Assembly (NCBI GenBank): GCA_031265205.1
Contig: JAISCZ010000128.1
Location: 1-56,122, forward strand
DNA: 56,122 nucleotides
Origin: Deltaproteobacteria bacterium
GTDB lineage: Bacteria > Desulfobacterota > Desulfarculia > Adiutricales > Adiutricaceae
Direction of reading: 5' to 3'
The stretch's first letter is position 1; each line of letters opens with the position of its first letter. The notes under the pieces are model-generated. The model searched no databases. It saw only the letters and a program-made list of their open reading frames with translations, and had not been told where the DNA came from. The position numbers were made by a program, and so were the translations under genes. This document shows positions 36,657 through 45,865 of the stretch, one piece after another.

Positions 36657-36860
36657 ATGTGCGAAGCCAATATTTACCTGGCCCATAAAAACAGCGAGGG
36701 CGAAGAACCCGAACTCTTTCTGGAATCCGCCGACCAAATCGTCCCCGACGGCGAAGACTCCTGGCGCCTCACCAGCATCTTCGGGGAACAGAAAATCCTC
36801 CGCGGCCGTGTCCGGAGCATGAATCTGGTCGAGCACCGGATCGTTTTTGAGAGTCTCTAA
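36657..36860 (+). CDS. CooT family nickel-binding protein
   Basis: This 67-residue protein begins MCEANIYLA, where Cys2 is the nickel ligand in CooT. The small beta-barrel pattern fits (VPDGEDSWRLTSIFGE, ILRGRVRSMNLVEHRIVFESL). GGAG lies 9 bases before the ATG. CooT is a nickel chaperone for carbon monoxide dehydrogenase in Rhodospirillum; here no CODH is in the window. It is the third gene of an FmdB-DUF3842-CooT unit. Confidence 0.85.
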   Translation: MCEANIYLAHKNSEGEEPELFLESADQIVPDGEDSWRLTSIFGEQKILRGRVRSMNLVEHRIVFESL

Positions 36861-37419
36861 AACGCTTCCGCGCTCCGTCTCGCCGCTGAAACGGTCTGCG
36901 GGGCGTGACGCTAGCGATCCACTCAAAACGTGACGCTAGCGATCCACTCAAAATTTTAGTAAAAAGTCACCCGGAGCGCGTCTTGGCCTTCCGACGCGCC
37001 CGCGCGGCCTGAAACCTAATGGAGGCCAAATTTAGCGCTTCGCTTTCCGCTTTCTCAACAAGTGACGTAGCTAAAAGTTAAAAAATGTCGCCTTTAATAG
37101 CTCGGAGGCGTTGGCCTCAACCGCCCTTAAATGGCTTCCGCGCGACGCTCCCGCGCGTCAGAGCGGGGCGTTTTCGCGAGGCGTACAGCTCTAGAACGAA
37201 AAGGCCTCTGTTTTACGCCAAGAAATAAGGAGCGCTCCAAAGATTCACAATTAACTTTCGAACGTCTCTTCAGGAAGAGACTTATAAAAGACCTGATTTT
37301 GGGGACTCGCCATCAGCGGGGAATTAGCCGCGACGTGGCGAAAAATTTGGCTCAAGCCGCGATTTCGCGTGGTGGAAATTGATTGTCGCTTACCTGATGA
37401 GTATGGAGATAAATTAAAA
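36861..37419. other. intergenic, left flank of the AT-rich island
   Basis: There is no gene. A 25-bp tandem duplication lies at 36904-36953. The sequence changes from GC-rich to AT-rich between about 37250 and 37400, where the methyltransferase island begins. Confidence 0.45.
36904..36953. repeat. 25-bp perfect tandem duplication
   Basis: Two identical 25-base copies (36904-36928 and 36929-36953), each beginning cgtgacgctagcgatcc. They lie between the CooT gene and the methyltransferase island. Confidence 0.85.
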
Positions 37420-38505
37420 ATGTCGGCGGTTCCGACAGTTATTGATTTATTTTGCGGAATTGGCGGTCTCACTCATGGCGCGCTCCTCGCGGGACTAAAT
37501 GTCGTGGCCGGTATTGACATCGACCCGTCTTGTCAATTCGCGTTTGAGTTCAACAACCCTAGCGCGCGTTTTATCGGCGCTGACGTATCCACGCTTCCTC
37601 CTGAAAAAATAGCGGAACTTTACCCCGCGAAAGGGCCTCGCGTATTGATCGGTTGCGCTCCGTGTCAACCGTTCTCGAAATATACTGAGCGTTACCGCAA
37701 AAGAAAGAGCGCGAGCGATCTCGCGAGAGATAAATATAATAAAGACGATAATAAATGGAGATTATTGTATTCTTTCGCGAATATTGTCGAGCGTATCCAG
37801 CCTGACGTGGTTTCAATGGAAAACGTGCCAGGATTGGCGAAGGAACGCGTTTTTGTCGATTTTCATGACACTCTGACGCGACTGGGATATAAGGTTAGCC
37901 ACAGCGTCGTTTATTGCCCCGATTATGGCGTTCCTCAAAACCGACGCAGACTTGTCTTACTGGCTTCAAAATTTGGAGACATAGAGATTATACCGCCTCT
38001 TTTTAATACAAAAAATTATCCAACGGTAAGAGAGGTCATTGGAAATTTGCCTCCGCTCAAGGCTGGGGAGCGGCGCCAAGACGACGCGCTGCACGCCGCG
38101 GCTCGTTTATCGACTACCAATCTCCAAAGAATAAAAAATTCAACTCCTGGAGGAACTTGGCTAGACTGGGATGATAACCTTAGACTTAGATGTCACAAAA
38201 AAAGCGCCGGAAAGACATATCGGTCAATTTACGGACGCATGAAATGGGACGCTCCGTCTCCAACCATAACCACGCAATTCTACGGTTATGGCAATGGACG
38301 GTTTGGTCATCCCGAGCAAGACCGGGCTTTATCTTTACGGGAAGGAGCGTTATTGCAATCTTTTCCAAAAAATTACGCTTTCGTTAACCAAAATAAACCA
38401 TTTAAACGTCGTGAAGTCGGAAGACATATCGGTAACGCGGTTCCCGTAGAGTTAGGAAAAGCGATTGGCGTAAGTTTGTTAAATCATATTTCGGAGGCGA
38501 ACTAA
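37420..38505 (+). CDS. DNA (cytosine-5) methyltransferase
   Basis: This 361-residue Dcm-type enzyme has motif I DLFCGIGG (9-16), motif II around GIDIDPSCQFAF, catalytic motif IV GCAPCQPFS with Cys82, ENV motif VI (134-136), VPQNRRR motif VIII (171-177), a target-recognition region (about 215-300) and motif X GRHIGNAVPVELG. The ATG at 37420 has GGAG 12 bases upstream; a GTG frame opens 17 codons earlier. The gene is AT-rich and uses AT-ending codons, unlike most of the window. Only two bases separate its stop from the DUF262 gene. It would protect host DNA if the unit is a restriction system. Confidence 0.93.
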   Translation: MSAVPTVIDLFCGIGGLTHGALLAGLNVVAGIDIDPSCQFAFEFNNPSARFIGADVSTLPPEKIAELYPAKGPRVLIGCAPCQPFSKYTERYRKRKSASDLARDKYNKDDNKWRLLYSFANIVERIQPDVVSMENVPGLAKERVFVDFHDTLTRLGYKVSHSVVYCPDYGVPQNRRRLVLLASKFGDIEIIPPLFNTKNYPTVREVIGNLPPLKAGERRQDDALHAAARLSTTNLQRIKNSTPGGTWLDWDDNLRLRCHKKSAGKTYRSIYGRMKWDAPSPTITTQFYGYGNGRFGHPEQDRALSLREGALLQSFPKNYAFVNQNKPFKRREVGRHIGNAVPVELGKAIGVSLLNHISEAN

Positions 38506-38507
38506 TA

Positions 38508-39593
38508 ATGGATGAAAATATAAATAATAATTACGCGCTAAATTTAAGGAACGATAAAATCAACGAAGAATTATTAAAATTACGTTGGGAAATTCAATAC
38601 AACACTAATGATTACGCGATTGATTATTTAATTGCTCGTTTTAAGGAAGGAGAATTTTTTATTAACGCTTACTATCAAAGAAATTTTGTTTGGGACAGTA
38701 ATCGCAAATGCCTCTTTATTGAGTCAATATTACTTGGGTATCCTATACCATTCATGTTCTTCTCCCAAAACGATGACTCGCGGTTTGACATAATTGACGG
38801 AGCCCAGCGCACGTCAACGTTAGAAGAATTTTTTGATGGCGATTTAATTTTATCTAATCTTAAAAAACTTACAGAGATGAACGGCTTAAAATATAAACAG
38901 CTTCCTCTAAACGTCCAAAGAAGATTTCGCAATACTACTCTTCGCGTAATTGTGCTTAGCGATAATACGTCGCTTGACGCTAGAAAGGAAATATTTAATA
39001 GAATAAATACTACATCTCTGCCGTTAAAAACTACCGAAACGCGAAGAGGAACCTACGCTGGCCCTTTTATTGACTTTATGTCGGACTGCGCGCAAAAACA
39101 GCTTTTCAAAAAATTGTGCCCCATAAGCGAAAATTCTCTGAAACGCTACGAACATATTGAACTGATAACCCGATTTTTCGCGTTTGCTAATAATTATCAG
39201 AATTATGGACAAGAAATGAGTCCATTTTTAGATGAATTTGTTGAAAAACATATGAACAATTTTGATAAAAACGCTTTTGAAACCGAATTTGATAGAATGC
39301 TATCTTTTGTTGATAAATACTTTAAAAATGGTTTCAAGAAAACGGCAAACGGAAATTTTGTCCCACGAGCGCGTTTTGAGTCCATTTCCGTTGGAGTCGC
39401 TTTAGCTTTAAGAGAAGACGAAGACTTAACTCCTTTTATTCCAACGGATGAATGGTCCGATATTACAGATAAAGAAAAAGGGAAAAAATTTAGATTCCAT
39501 ACCACTACTCACGCGAGCAATAATAAAAGTCGCGTTATTGGCAGAATAGAGTTTGTAAAGAATATGCTGCTTTACGGAAAAGAAACAAATTGA
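38508..39593 (+). CDS. DUF262 (GmrS-like, ParB/Srx-fold) protein
   Basis: This 361-residue protein has the DUF262 core: AYYQRNFVWD (54-63), SILLGYPIPFMFF, DIIDGAQRTSTLEEFF (94-109, where DGAQR replaces the usual DGQQR) and a helical part with IFNRINTTSLPL. DUF262 is the nucleotide-hydrolysing half of type IV systems such as GmrSD and Brig1-like proteins, and occurs in other restriction-like modules. There is no attached DUF1524 HNH nuclease domain, so it cannot cut DNA alone; the nuclease role probably falls to the next gene. GGAGG precedes the start. Its TGA overlaps the next start (TTGA). Confidence 0.9.
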   Translation: MDENINNNYALNLRNDKINEELLKLRWEIQYNTNDYAIDYLIARFKEGEFFINAYYQRNFVWDSNRKCLFIESILLGYPIPFMFFSQNDDSRFDIIDGAQRTSTLEEFFDGDLILSNLKKLTEMNGLKYKQLPLNVQRRFRNTTLRVIVLSDNTSLDARKEIFNRINTTSLPLKTTETRRGTYAGPFIDFMSDCAQKQLFKKLCPISENSLKRYEHIELITRFFAFANNYQNYGQEMSPFLDEFVEKHMNNFDKNAFETEFDRMLSFVDKYFKNGFKKTANGNFVPRARFESISVGVALALREDEDLTPFIPTDEWSDITDKEKGKKFRFHTTTHASNNKSRVIGRIEFVKNMLLYGKETN

Positions 39594-40321
39594 ATTTAAC
39601 TCGTACGATATTCAAGAGACGGAAGATTGAAATTGATTCTTATTTCGACTTTATTAAACTATTTGATCATGTTGAAATTAAATCTAAAGATATTTCTCCC
39701 GCGCCATCGACTGATTCGGAAGTTCCAATTTCTCCTGATATATCAAGATATATAAACGACATTACATTAATAAGAATTATGAAATCTAACGCTTTATTAA
39801 TGATTTACAACCTTGTCGAATCAACGGTAATTAATGGCCTTAACGAATTATACAATAAATTGAATTCAAACAACGTTACTTATTCAGCGGTTAGAAAAGA
39901 AATACAAGATTTATGGTTTACGCATAAATTTCGGCAATCTTTTAAAATCGACGATAATTATAAGAACTATATGAACAAAGCGCGCGAAATAATTAATCTC
40001 GCGGTATCAGAAAATAGTATTCAATTGAATGAAGCGAAATTTTCATTCAAAGGTAACTTGGACGAAGATAAAATTCTCGCAATCTGCAAAGAACATGGAA
40101 TAACTTTTAATTTTAGTATCCCGCCAGATAGCGCGGAGCGTTTAAAAGTAGTAAAAAGACATCGAAACGATCTCTCTCACGGCGAGAGTTCGTTCGCGGA
40201 ATGCGGAGGAAGTATCGTTTTTGTTGAATTAACTAAAATCAAAGAACAAGCGTATTCCTTCTTATCTGAATTTCTTAATTGCGTGAAAGATTACTATGAT
40301 AACGACAGGTTTTTGAAATAA
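39590..40321 (+). CDS. MAE_28990/MAE_18760-family HEPN nuclease
   Basis: This 243-residue all-helical protein has the HEPN catalytic motif Rx4H in HRNDLSHGE (Arg192, His197). MAE_28990-type proteins share the N-terminal SNALLMIYNLVESTVINGL pattern seen at 66-84. HEPN proteins of this type are predicted RNases in toxin and defence modules; DNA cleavage is not excluded. It starts with TTG overlapping the DUF262 stop and ends the operon. Codon use is AT-rich like its two partners. It is the likely effector of the module. Confidence 0.85.
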   Translation: MNLTRTIFKRRKIEIDSYFDFIKLFDHVEIKSKDISPAPSTDSEVPISPDISRYINDITLIRIMKSNALLMIYNLVESTVINGLNELYNKLNSNNVTYSAVRKEIQDLWFTHKFRQSFKIDDNYKNYMNKAREIINLAVSENSIQLNEAKFSFKGNLDEDKILAICKEHGITFNFSIPPDSAERLKVVKRHRNDLSHGESSFAECGGSIVFVELTKIKEQAYSFLSEFLNCVKDYYDNDRFLK

Positions 40322-40803
40322 AGCTAAATAATATTTTTCAAACAAACTATCATTGTCGCCGCTCCTCTCCCGAATTTACGCTAATATCTTCCGCTCTTAG
40401 TATTTTGAAAACACCATTTGCGTTATCGTTATCGCGCGCGACGCTCTTTTAACGAATCAATTCCTTGACTCAGTTATAATTTTTCGCGCGAGCCATACCG
40501 CGCGTTGACTCCTTCGCGCGAAAGGAAGGGCGCGTCACGCGCGGAAGCGCCCGATCCCACGAATCATTCAAGCGAGAGACGCGAGTTCAGACCCGCCGCG
40601 CGGATTCCATCGCCTCGCCTTCGGGGCGACGAGGGGCGCTCCCCGACCTCAGAACGCGGGAAACGAGAACGGAAGACAAACGCCTCCCGCAAGGTTCTCC
40701 CACAAATCTCTCCATCTCTCCACCAAGAGGGCGCGCGCCTCAGCGCCTTAAAAGCGCGCGAAAATTCCAGACAAACGCGCCGCGAGAGCGCGAAGCGCGC
40801 GTT
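40322..40803. other. intergenic, right flank of the island
   Basis: There is no gene. The sequence returns from AT-rich to GC-rich near 40430. I saw no tRNA or direct repeat that would mark an attachment site. Confidence 0.45.
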
Positions 40804-41754
40804 TTAGGCCCTCTGGAACTCGCCTTCTGGCTCGTTCCGCCAGGGGAAGCAAAGCCTCCCCCCGCTATCCTCGGCCTCTAAGACACCCTTCTCCCCGTAA
40901 AACCAAGGGCTATTGACAAAGCCGTGCCCAAAGGGAGCCTCGCGCGCGACAGGATAATCCCGCGCGTCGGCGAACTCGCTTAAGATCTCGCGGACCAGGC
41001 TCTTGTCGCCGCAGTTAAAGAACTCGCCGAATACCACGGCGGCCAAACCATCAAAGGCGCCGCGCAGGGACAGTCCCGTCAGCAACCTGTCCAAGCGGTA
41101 CGGGGCCTCGTCCAAATCCTCCAACAGAAGGATAGCCCCCTTGACGTCCGGGCAATACCTGGTCCCGTAGAGGCAGGCGAACAGCGTCAGGTTTCCGCCG
41201 AGGAGCGGGCCCTCGGCCCGTCCCTGGCGCAAAACCGCGTCGGGCTCAAAAAGCCATGGCGAAACGGCTTTGCCCAAAAGGGGATCCCAATCCTTGCGGC
41301 CCCGCGCCCAGCCCAAGCGTCCCAAGGTATTAAGGTTAGAAGCGTGCCAGCCGCCAATTCCCGTGGCGTTGTAGCGGGCCAGGTGGAGAGCGGTGATATC
41401 GGAAAAACCGATGATGGGTTTAGGGGGAAAATCCTTCCAGAGACCTTGGAGCGCGGGCAGCAACCGCATGGACCCGTAACCCCCGCGGGTGGCCCAGAGA
41501 GCGTCCGTCTTATTTTCGCCCATCAAGTCCAAAAGGCGTTCCAGTCGGTCGCGGTCGGGAGAGGCCAGATAGCCGCGCGCGGGCTCTTCTTCCGGGGGAA
41601 GCTCCAAGGAAAACCCCCAATCCCGGACTATGGTCGCCCCTTCCTGGCGCTGGACCGATTGGGTGGGCCCCGCCGGGGCGAAGAGGCCGAGGCGGGCCTC
41701 TCGCGGAAGGAAGAGGGGGCGGGCGAGAGCGCCGTCACCATTTTTTTTGGTCAT
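40804..41754 (-). CDS. LD-carboxypeptidase (peptidase S66, LdcA/MccF family)
   Basis: This 316-residue serine peptidase recycles peptidoglycan tetrapeptides or hydrolyses acylated nucleotides. The family is shown by GLFAPAGP (23-30), TRGGYGSMRLLP (89-100), the nucleophile Ser118 in GFSD, the Glu in LEDLDEAPYRLDR (about 212-224) and the His in PFGHG near residue 281. No signal peptide, so it is cytoplasmic as in LdcA. It overlaps coaX by 20 bases, so the two are coupled. Confidence 0.9.
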   Translation of the reverse strand: MTKKNGDGALARPLFLPREARLGLFAPAGPTQSVQRQEGATIVRDWGFSLELPPEEEPARGYLASPDRDRLERLLDLMGENKTDALWATRGGYGSMRLLPALQGLWKDFPPKPIIGFSDITALHLARYNATGIGGWHASNLNTLGRLGWARGRKDWDPLLGKAVSPWLFEPDAVLRQGRAEGPLLGGNLTLFACLYGTRYCPDVKGAILLLEDLDEAPYRLDRLLTGLSLRGAFDGLAAVVFGEFFNCGDKSLVREILSEFADARDYPVAREAPFGHGFVNSPWFYGEKGVLEAEDSGGRLCFPWRNEPEGEFQRA

Positions 41755-42505
41755 AGACGATCTTGAGACCTTCCATGGCGAGATCGGGGAGAACCTCCTC
41801 GATGATCTCGGTCTGGGAGGCGAAAAGGGCGGCCAGGCCGCCCGTGGCCACGACTTTGGGCTTAAGGGGCATTTCCAGGGCGATTCTCTGGGTTAGGCCC
41901 TCCACCAGGGCGGTGTAGCCTAAAACCAAACCGGCGTTGAGCCCGTTCAAGGTGTCTTTGCAAATAGCCCGGACGGGTTTGTAGAAACTTTCCATTTTCG
42001 GAAGAAGGCTAGCCTTGGTGAAGAGTGTTTCGGCGGAAAGGCGGAAACCGGGGGCGATAGCGCCCCCCAGATAGACCCCCTCCGCCGAGACGCAGTCAAA
42101 GGTGGTGGCCGTGCCGAAATCAATAATGACGAGGCTTTCCTGAAAACGGCTCCAGGCGGCGATAGCGACCACCACCCGATCCGCCCCCACCTCCCGGGGG
42201 TTCGCGTAGTCCACGTGAATCATTTTCTGGCTGTGGCCTTCCACGAAGATAGCCCGCTTGTGGAGGTACCTGGCGCAAAAGCGCTCCAGGGCGGGGCGCA
42301 TGGGGGGCACCACCGAGGCCACGACGAGATCCTCGATGTCCGCGAAGCCGCGGTGGGAAATTTTTAAAAAACCGTCCACCATGAGCCCTATTTCGTCCCC
42401 GGAGAGATCGGGGCGGGTATGGACGCGCCAATTGGACGCCAATTCGTTGTCCCGCCAAAGCCCGATTTTAATGTTGGTGTTCCCCACGTCCATGGTCAAA
42501 AGCAT
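41735..42505 (-). CDS. coaX: type III pantothenate kinase
   Basis: This 256-residue enzyme phosphorylates pantothenate, the first step to coenzyme A. The start ATG at 42505 gives MLLTMDVGNTNIKIGLW, the family's conserved opening (acidic residue and Asn of the ATP site). IDFGTATTFDCV and GGAIAPGF follow. The length is standard. The long frame upstream of 42505 is not protein-like. Confidence 0.93.
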   Translation of the reverse strand: MLLTMDVGNTNIKIGLWRDNELASNWRVHTRPDLSGDEIGLMVDGFLKISHRGFADIEDLVVASVVPPMRPALERFCARYLHKRAIFVEGHSQKMIHVDYANPREVGADRVVVAIAAWSRFQESLVIIDFGTATTFDCVSAEGVYLGGAIAPGFRLSAETLFTKASLLPKMESFYKPVRAICKDTLNGLNAGLVLGYTALVEGLTQRIALEMPLKPKVVATGGLAALFASQTEIIEEVLPDLAMEGLKIVYDQKKW

Positions 42506-43878
42506 GTCGTCGCCTTTCGCGCGAGCCGGGGTCGGAAGAAAAACCATCCTAATAGTCCCCGCGATCCCTCTAAAACTTGTTTCCTTGATGGCCCCGCGAA
42601 GAGCCCTCTTCCCTCCCCTCCCGGGGCCCGGCCCTGGGAAGGCATGGAGGCATTTAACAATATTGGCCCCCAAAAAGAAAGAAAGCCCATCGCGCCGTCG
42701 CGGACTCGGGGCGAGCCAACGGGAAAGCGCCGCTCCCCGCGAGCCCAAACGCCTCAAGGGTGGGACGGCGGGCTCCGCGGGACCGGGCGCGAAAAATTTT
42801 TACGAATGGAAGCCGCCATTTTTCGTGGCGCGAAGCGATAGCGCGCTTCCATTGTCTTCGGGCTATGGAGGCGATAAAACGCTTGGAAACGACGCGAAGG
42901 CCGATCCTCATGTAGACGAATAAAACGCCAAATCAAATGGCCTATATAATGATTATAGCTTGAAAATTATTTTAATTTATATTAAATATAAAATAATCAC
43001 ATATTAAATATTTAATATACTATCATATTTATTTGAAACCGCGCCTTGACGCGCTTTTGACGGGCCGCGAGGGCGGCTTGTCCGCGTCGCGCTGGGCTTG
43101 GCCCAGTCGATGGGGCGAGTCGCCCCACGTTTTGGGCCCCCTGGCTTATTCCGTTCAGCGGACGGGCGCTTTAGCGTTCCGGGAATTGGCGGTATCCGCT
43201 CGCGGGTATCCACTCGCGGGCGAGGCGCGGCTTGGACGCGGGGGGCGCGTGAACCCGGGGGCTTGTCGCCCTCTCTCGGCGAGGGACGTTTCAGGGCGTT
43301 CTCCCCGCTCTTTTTTCCCGCGCGCGGACGCGCCCTTGCGCCTCGCTCTAAGCCTCGCGCGAACGGATACCGCGCGAAGGGAGACCTCGGGCGGCGCGGC
43401 CGTTCGCGGGCGGGACGCGGGTCGCGCGCGAAAGAGCGAAATCTGGAGAGCCTCTCTTGAGCGTGGCTATTCCGCTCCCCGCGCGCGCGCCGCGCGCGAT
43501 AGTTTCCCCAAGGCCCATAGCCCGCCCAGTCGCCCGCGCGAGACGCCCCGTCGCTAACCCAAGCCACCCGCGAGCGGACGCGAATAACGTTTAATTTCGC
43601 TGGCGCTTGATTGTCCAAAAATATATTTTGATCGCCATCGCAATTAGCGGGGCCAACGCCGTCGCCATCCGCGCGTCCAAATAACAAAGGGCGCGCGCGA
43701 TCTCCTGGGGCCCGCGAGCGCGAGCGTAAAACCGCGTTTTTTATAATAGCTTATAAAAATTCGCGTAAGCGGTGAGCCCTTTTTCTCCGCGAGCGGCGGG
43801 AGGCGTGTTAGAATTGCGGGGTAACGTTTCGCCACGCCCTTCGCGTGGCGCGCAATCACTTCCTCAAGGAGAACTCTC
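42506..43878. other. intergenic, no gene seen
   Basis: A very AT-rich stretch lies at 42940-43030. From 43040 to 43600 the sequence is GC-rich with long frames by composition only. The last 270 bases (about 43610-43878) are the upstream part of a segmental duplication that recurs before the DUF3298 copy at 45866. Confidence 0.45.
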
Positions 43879-44703
43879 GTGACCCACGTTAAAATCGCTC
43901 TTCCATTTTCAGTTTTCGCTTTAGCGCTCGCCTTTTTCTTCCCTCTCGGCGCGACGCCGCTTTCCGCCCAGACCATTCACCTTTTGCCGGACAATTACGC
44001 CACCATTCTCAATGTCACCAAAACTTTTACCGCCTACAGCCCCACCTGCCCCAAGGACATCTCCTTCGCGATGGACGTCAGTTATCCCCTGTGGTTGGGA
44101 AACGCGGACGTGGACGCCGATATTGAGAAATTGGCCGAGGATTGGATGAGACAGGCCCAAGAATATTCCGCGGATTCCCTGGACGACAAGGATTCCTGCG
44201 GAAACGACCGGAAATACAACGCCTCCATCGCCTACGAGCTCTACCAGGCTTCCAAGAGATTTGTGGGCGTTATGGTGACGGACAGCGGGCTCACCGGCGG
44301 GGCCCACGGGCACTTGAATTTTGTCTCCTACAATTACGATCTCCAAACGGGCCGCCGGGTCTCCATCGCCGACTTTTTCCCCAAACCGGCGGAAGGGCTC
44401 ACGGCCTTTTTTCAATACGTCTATTTGAACGCCTGCGCCCCCGACTCGGGCCACGCGAGTATCCCCAATCTCTACGGGGACGTGGAATGCGCCGGGACCG
44501 ACAACATCCCCCCCGTTCCCCCGGAATTTTTAACGGAAACCGATAACCTCGAAAAACTGGGCAACCTGACGCTGACCGCCGAAGGCGCCCTGGTCACCAT
44601 CGACCCCTACGACGCCTGGTCCTGGGCCGAGGGTCCCTACAAGCTCAGTATCCCCAAAGCTGACCTCATCAAAATGGGGGCCAACCCCGTTTTCTGGGAA
44701 TAG
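43879..44703 (+). CDS. DUF3298 (RsiV-like) exported protein, copy A
   Basis: This 274-residue protein starts with GTG, with AAGGAGAAC 7 bases upstream. The signal peptide covers residues 1-31 (IALPFSVFALALAFFFPLG, ending LSAQ). The mature part has a DUF4163/DUF3298 layout: SYPLWLGNADVDADIEKLAE, then FVGVMVTDSGLTGGAHGH where GGAHG is the DUF3298 hallmark, and GRRVSIADFF. Six Cys may form disulfides. RsiV-type domains bind lysozyme in Bacillus; here it is a free periplasmic protein. It ends TAG. Copy B is at 45866-46813. Confidence 0.82.
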   Translation: MTHVKIALPFSVFALALAFFFPLGATPLSAQTIHLLPDNYATILNVTKTFTAYSPTCPKDISFAMDVSYPLWLGNADVDADIEKLAEDWMRQAQEYSADSLDDKDSCGNDRKYNASIAYELYQASKRFVGVMVTDSGLTGGAHGHLNFVSYNYDLQTGRRVSIADFFPKPAEGLTAFFQYVYLNACAPDSGHASIPNLYGDVECAGTDNIPPVPPEFLTETDNLEKLGNLTLTAEGALVTIDPYDAWSWAEGPYKLSIPKADLIKMGANPVFWE

Positions 44704-44760
44704 AGCCGCCAGACCGCGCCCCCCGGCTTTCCCCATAGGAAAGCCGGGGTGCGAAAGCCT

Positions 44761-45270
44761 TCGCTTGAGAGCCTCCGAGAGGCGCTCGATAGCCAGCGCG
44801 GCTTCGTCCGTGGGATCCGCCTTGGGTCCCCGATTCGGCTTTTGGCGAAAACTGGCGATCCGCCAGCCCCAAAGCCTTCCCGCCCCGTCCATTTCGGCGA
44901 GGAGCGAAGGCGCGAGCCCGTTCGCCCCTTTGACGTTAACGCCGTTCGCGGCCGCGAAATTGCCGCGAGGAATAGGCGATTAAGCGGTCCCGGTAGATCT
45001 CGGCTCCCCGGGGGACGCGCGGCCCGCGCCCGCGGGCCATGGCCGCCCCCCTCGTCAATTAAGGCGCGCGCGCGGACCCGCGGGTCGCCCCTTCGCTCGC
45101 CCCAAAAGGTTTCCGGGCCGTCGGGAAGAGTCATTTGCCCGCTACCATCGGCCCCGCCGCGAAAAGAGACGGCGACCAACGCCGCGGGGTCGTTTTTTAA
45201 GGCCTCTTTTACCATCGCGACGGCCCAGGGACTATCGCTTCGGGAAGCCAAAATTTTGGCGTGAGAAAGG
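44761..45270 (-). pseudogene. truncated capA copy
   Basis: This is the 3' half of a CapA-like gene (compare 46741-47210). The equivalent of the stop codon has changed (TAA to CGA), and a one-base insertion near 44970 shifts the frame (GCCGCGAGG against GCCGAGGG in the intact copy). Homology to capA stops near 45250, so about half of the gene is missing. Detectable peptides are MVKEALKNDPAALVAVSF and DGPETFWGERRGD. Confidence 0.8.
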
Positions 45271-45865
45271 ACGAATGAGCGCGCCAAAATAATTATTCCC
45301 TGCCCGCTCATTTTAATCCCGCCGTTAAATCTAAAATTGTGGACATTTCAATCTCGCTCTTATTGAAGGAACGGACAATCCTAAAACGCCGTTATTATAA
45401 GGTATTATAATCGCGTTGAAAAAATGGCGCTTAAATATAATAAATATTGTTACATTTAATCTGAAAATGGCTTGATTACGCCGTTAACGCGGTCAAAGCC
45501 GACATTATAATATTGCTTTTTATTTTAAAAAACGCGCGTTTTATTTTAAAAAACGCGCGTTTTAATTTTAAATCATTAGGCCTAGCGACTATCTCCAAAT
45601 CGCTCTCTTCGCCAGAAAAACCGAAATTATCGGGAACGACTCCATTGCCATCCGCGAATCCAATTAGCTAACGGCGGACACAATCTCCTCATCCACTAGC
45701 GCGAGCGTAAAATCGCGGTCTAAAAACACGTTCTTAATATTAGCGCGAATGGATGGCTGGAGGGCCCATTTTCCTCCGCGAACGGCGGGAGCCGTGTTAA
45801 AATCAGGGTTACGTTTCGACACGCCCTTCACGTCGCGCGCCATCGCTCCTAAAAGGAGAACTCTG
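45271..45865. other. intergenic between the two duplicated units
   Basis: There is no gene. An AT-rich spacer (45390-45570) contains a 21-bp tandem duplication. From about 45590 the sequence is homologous to the upstream part of copy A. Confidence 0.45.
45518..45559. repeat. 21-bp tandem duplication
   Basis: Two adjacent copies of ttttattttaaaaaacgcgcg (45518-45538 and 45539-45559) lie in the spacer between duplication units. Confidence 0.8.

Noticed and set aside
43040..43600. Overlapping long frames on both strands
   Set aside because: Produced by strong GC bias; Arg/Pro-rich translation and no start signals.
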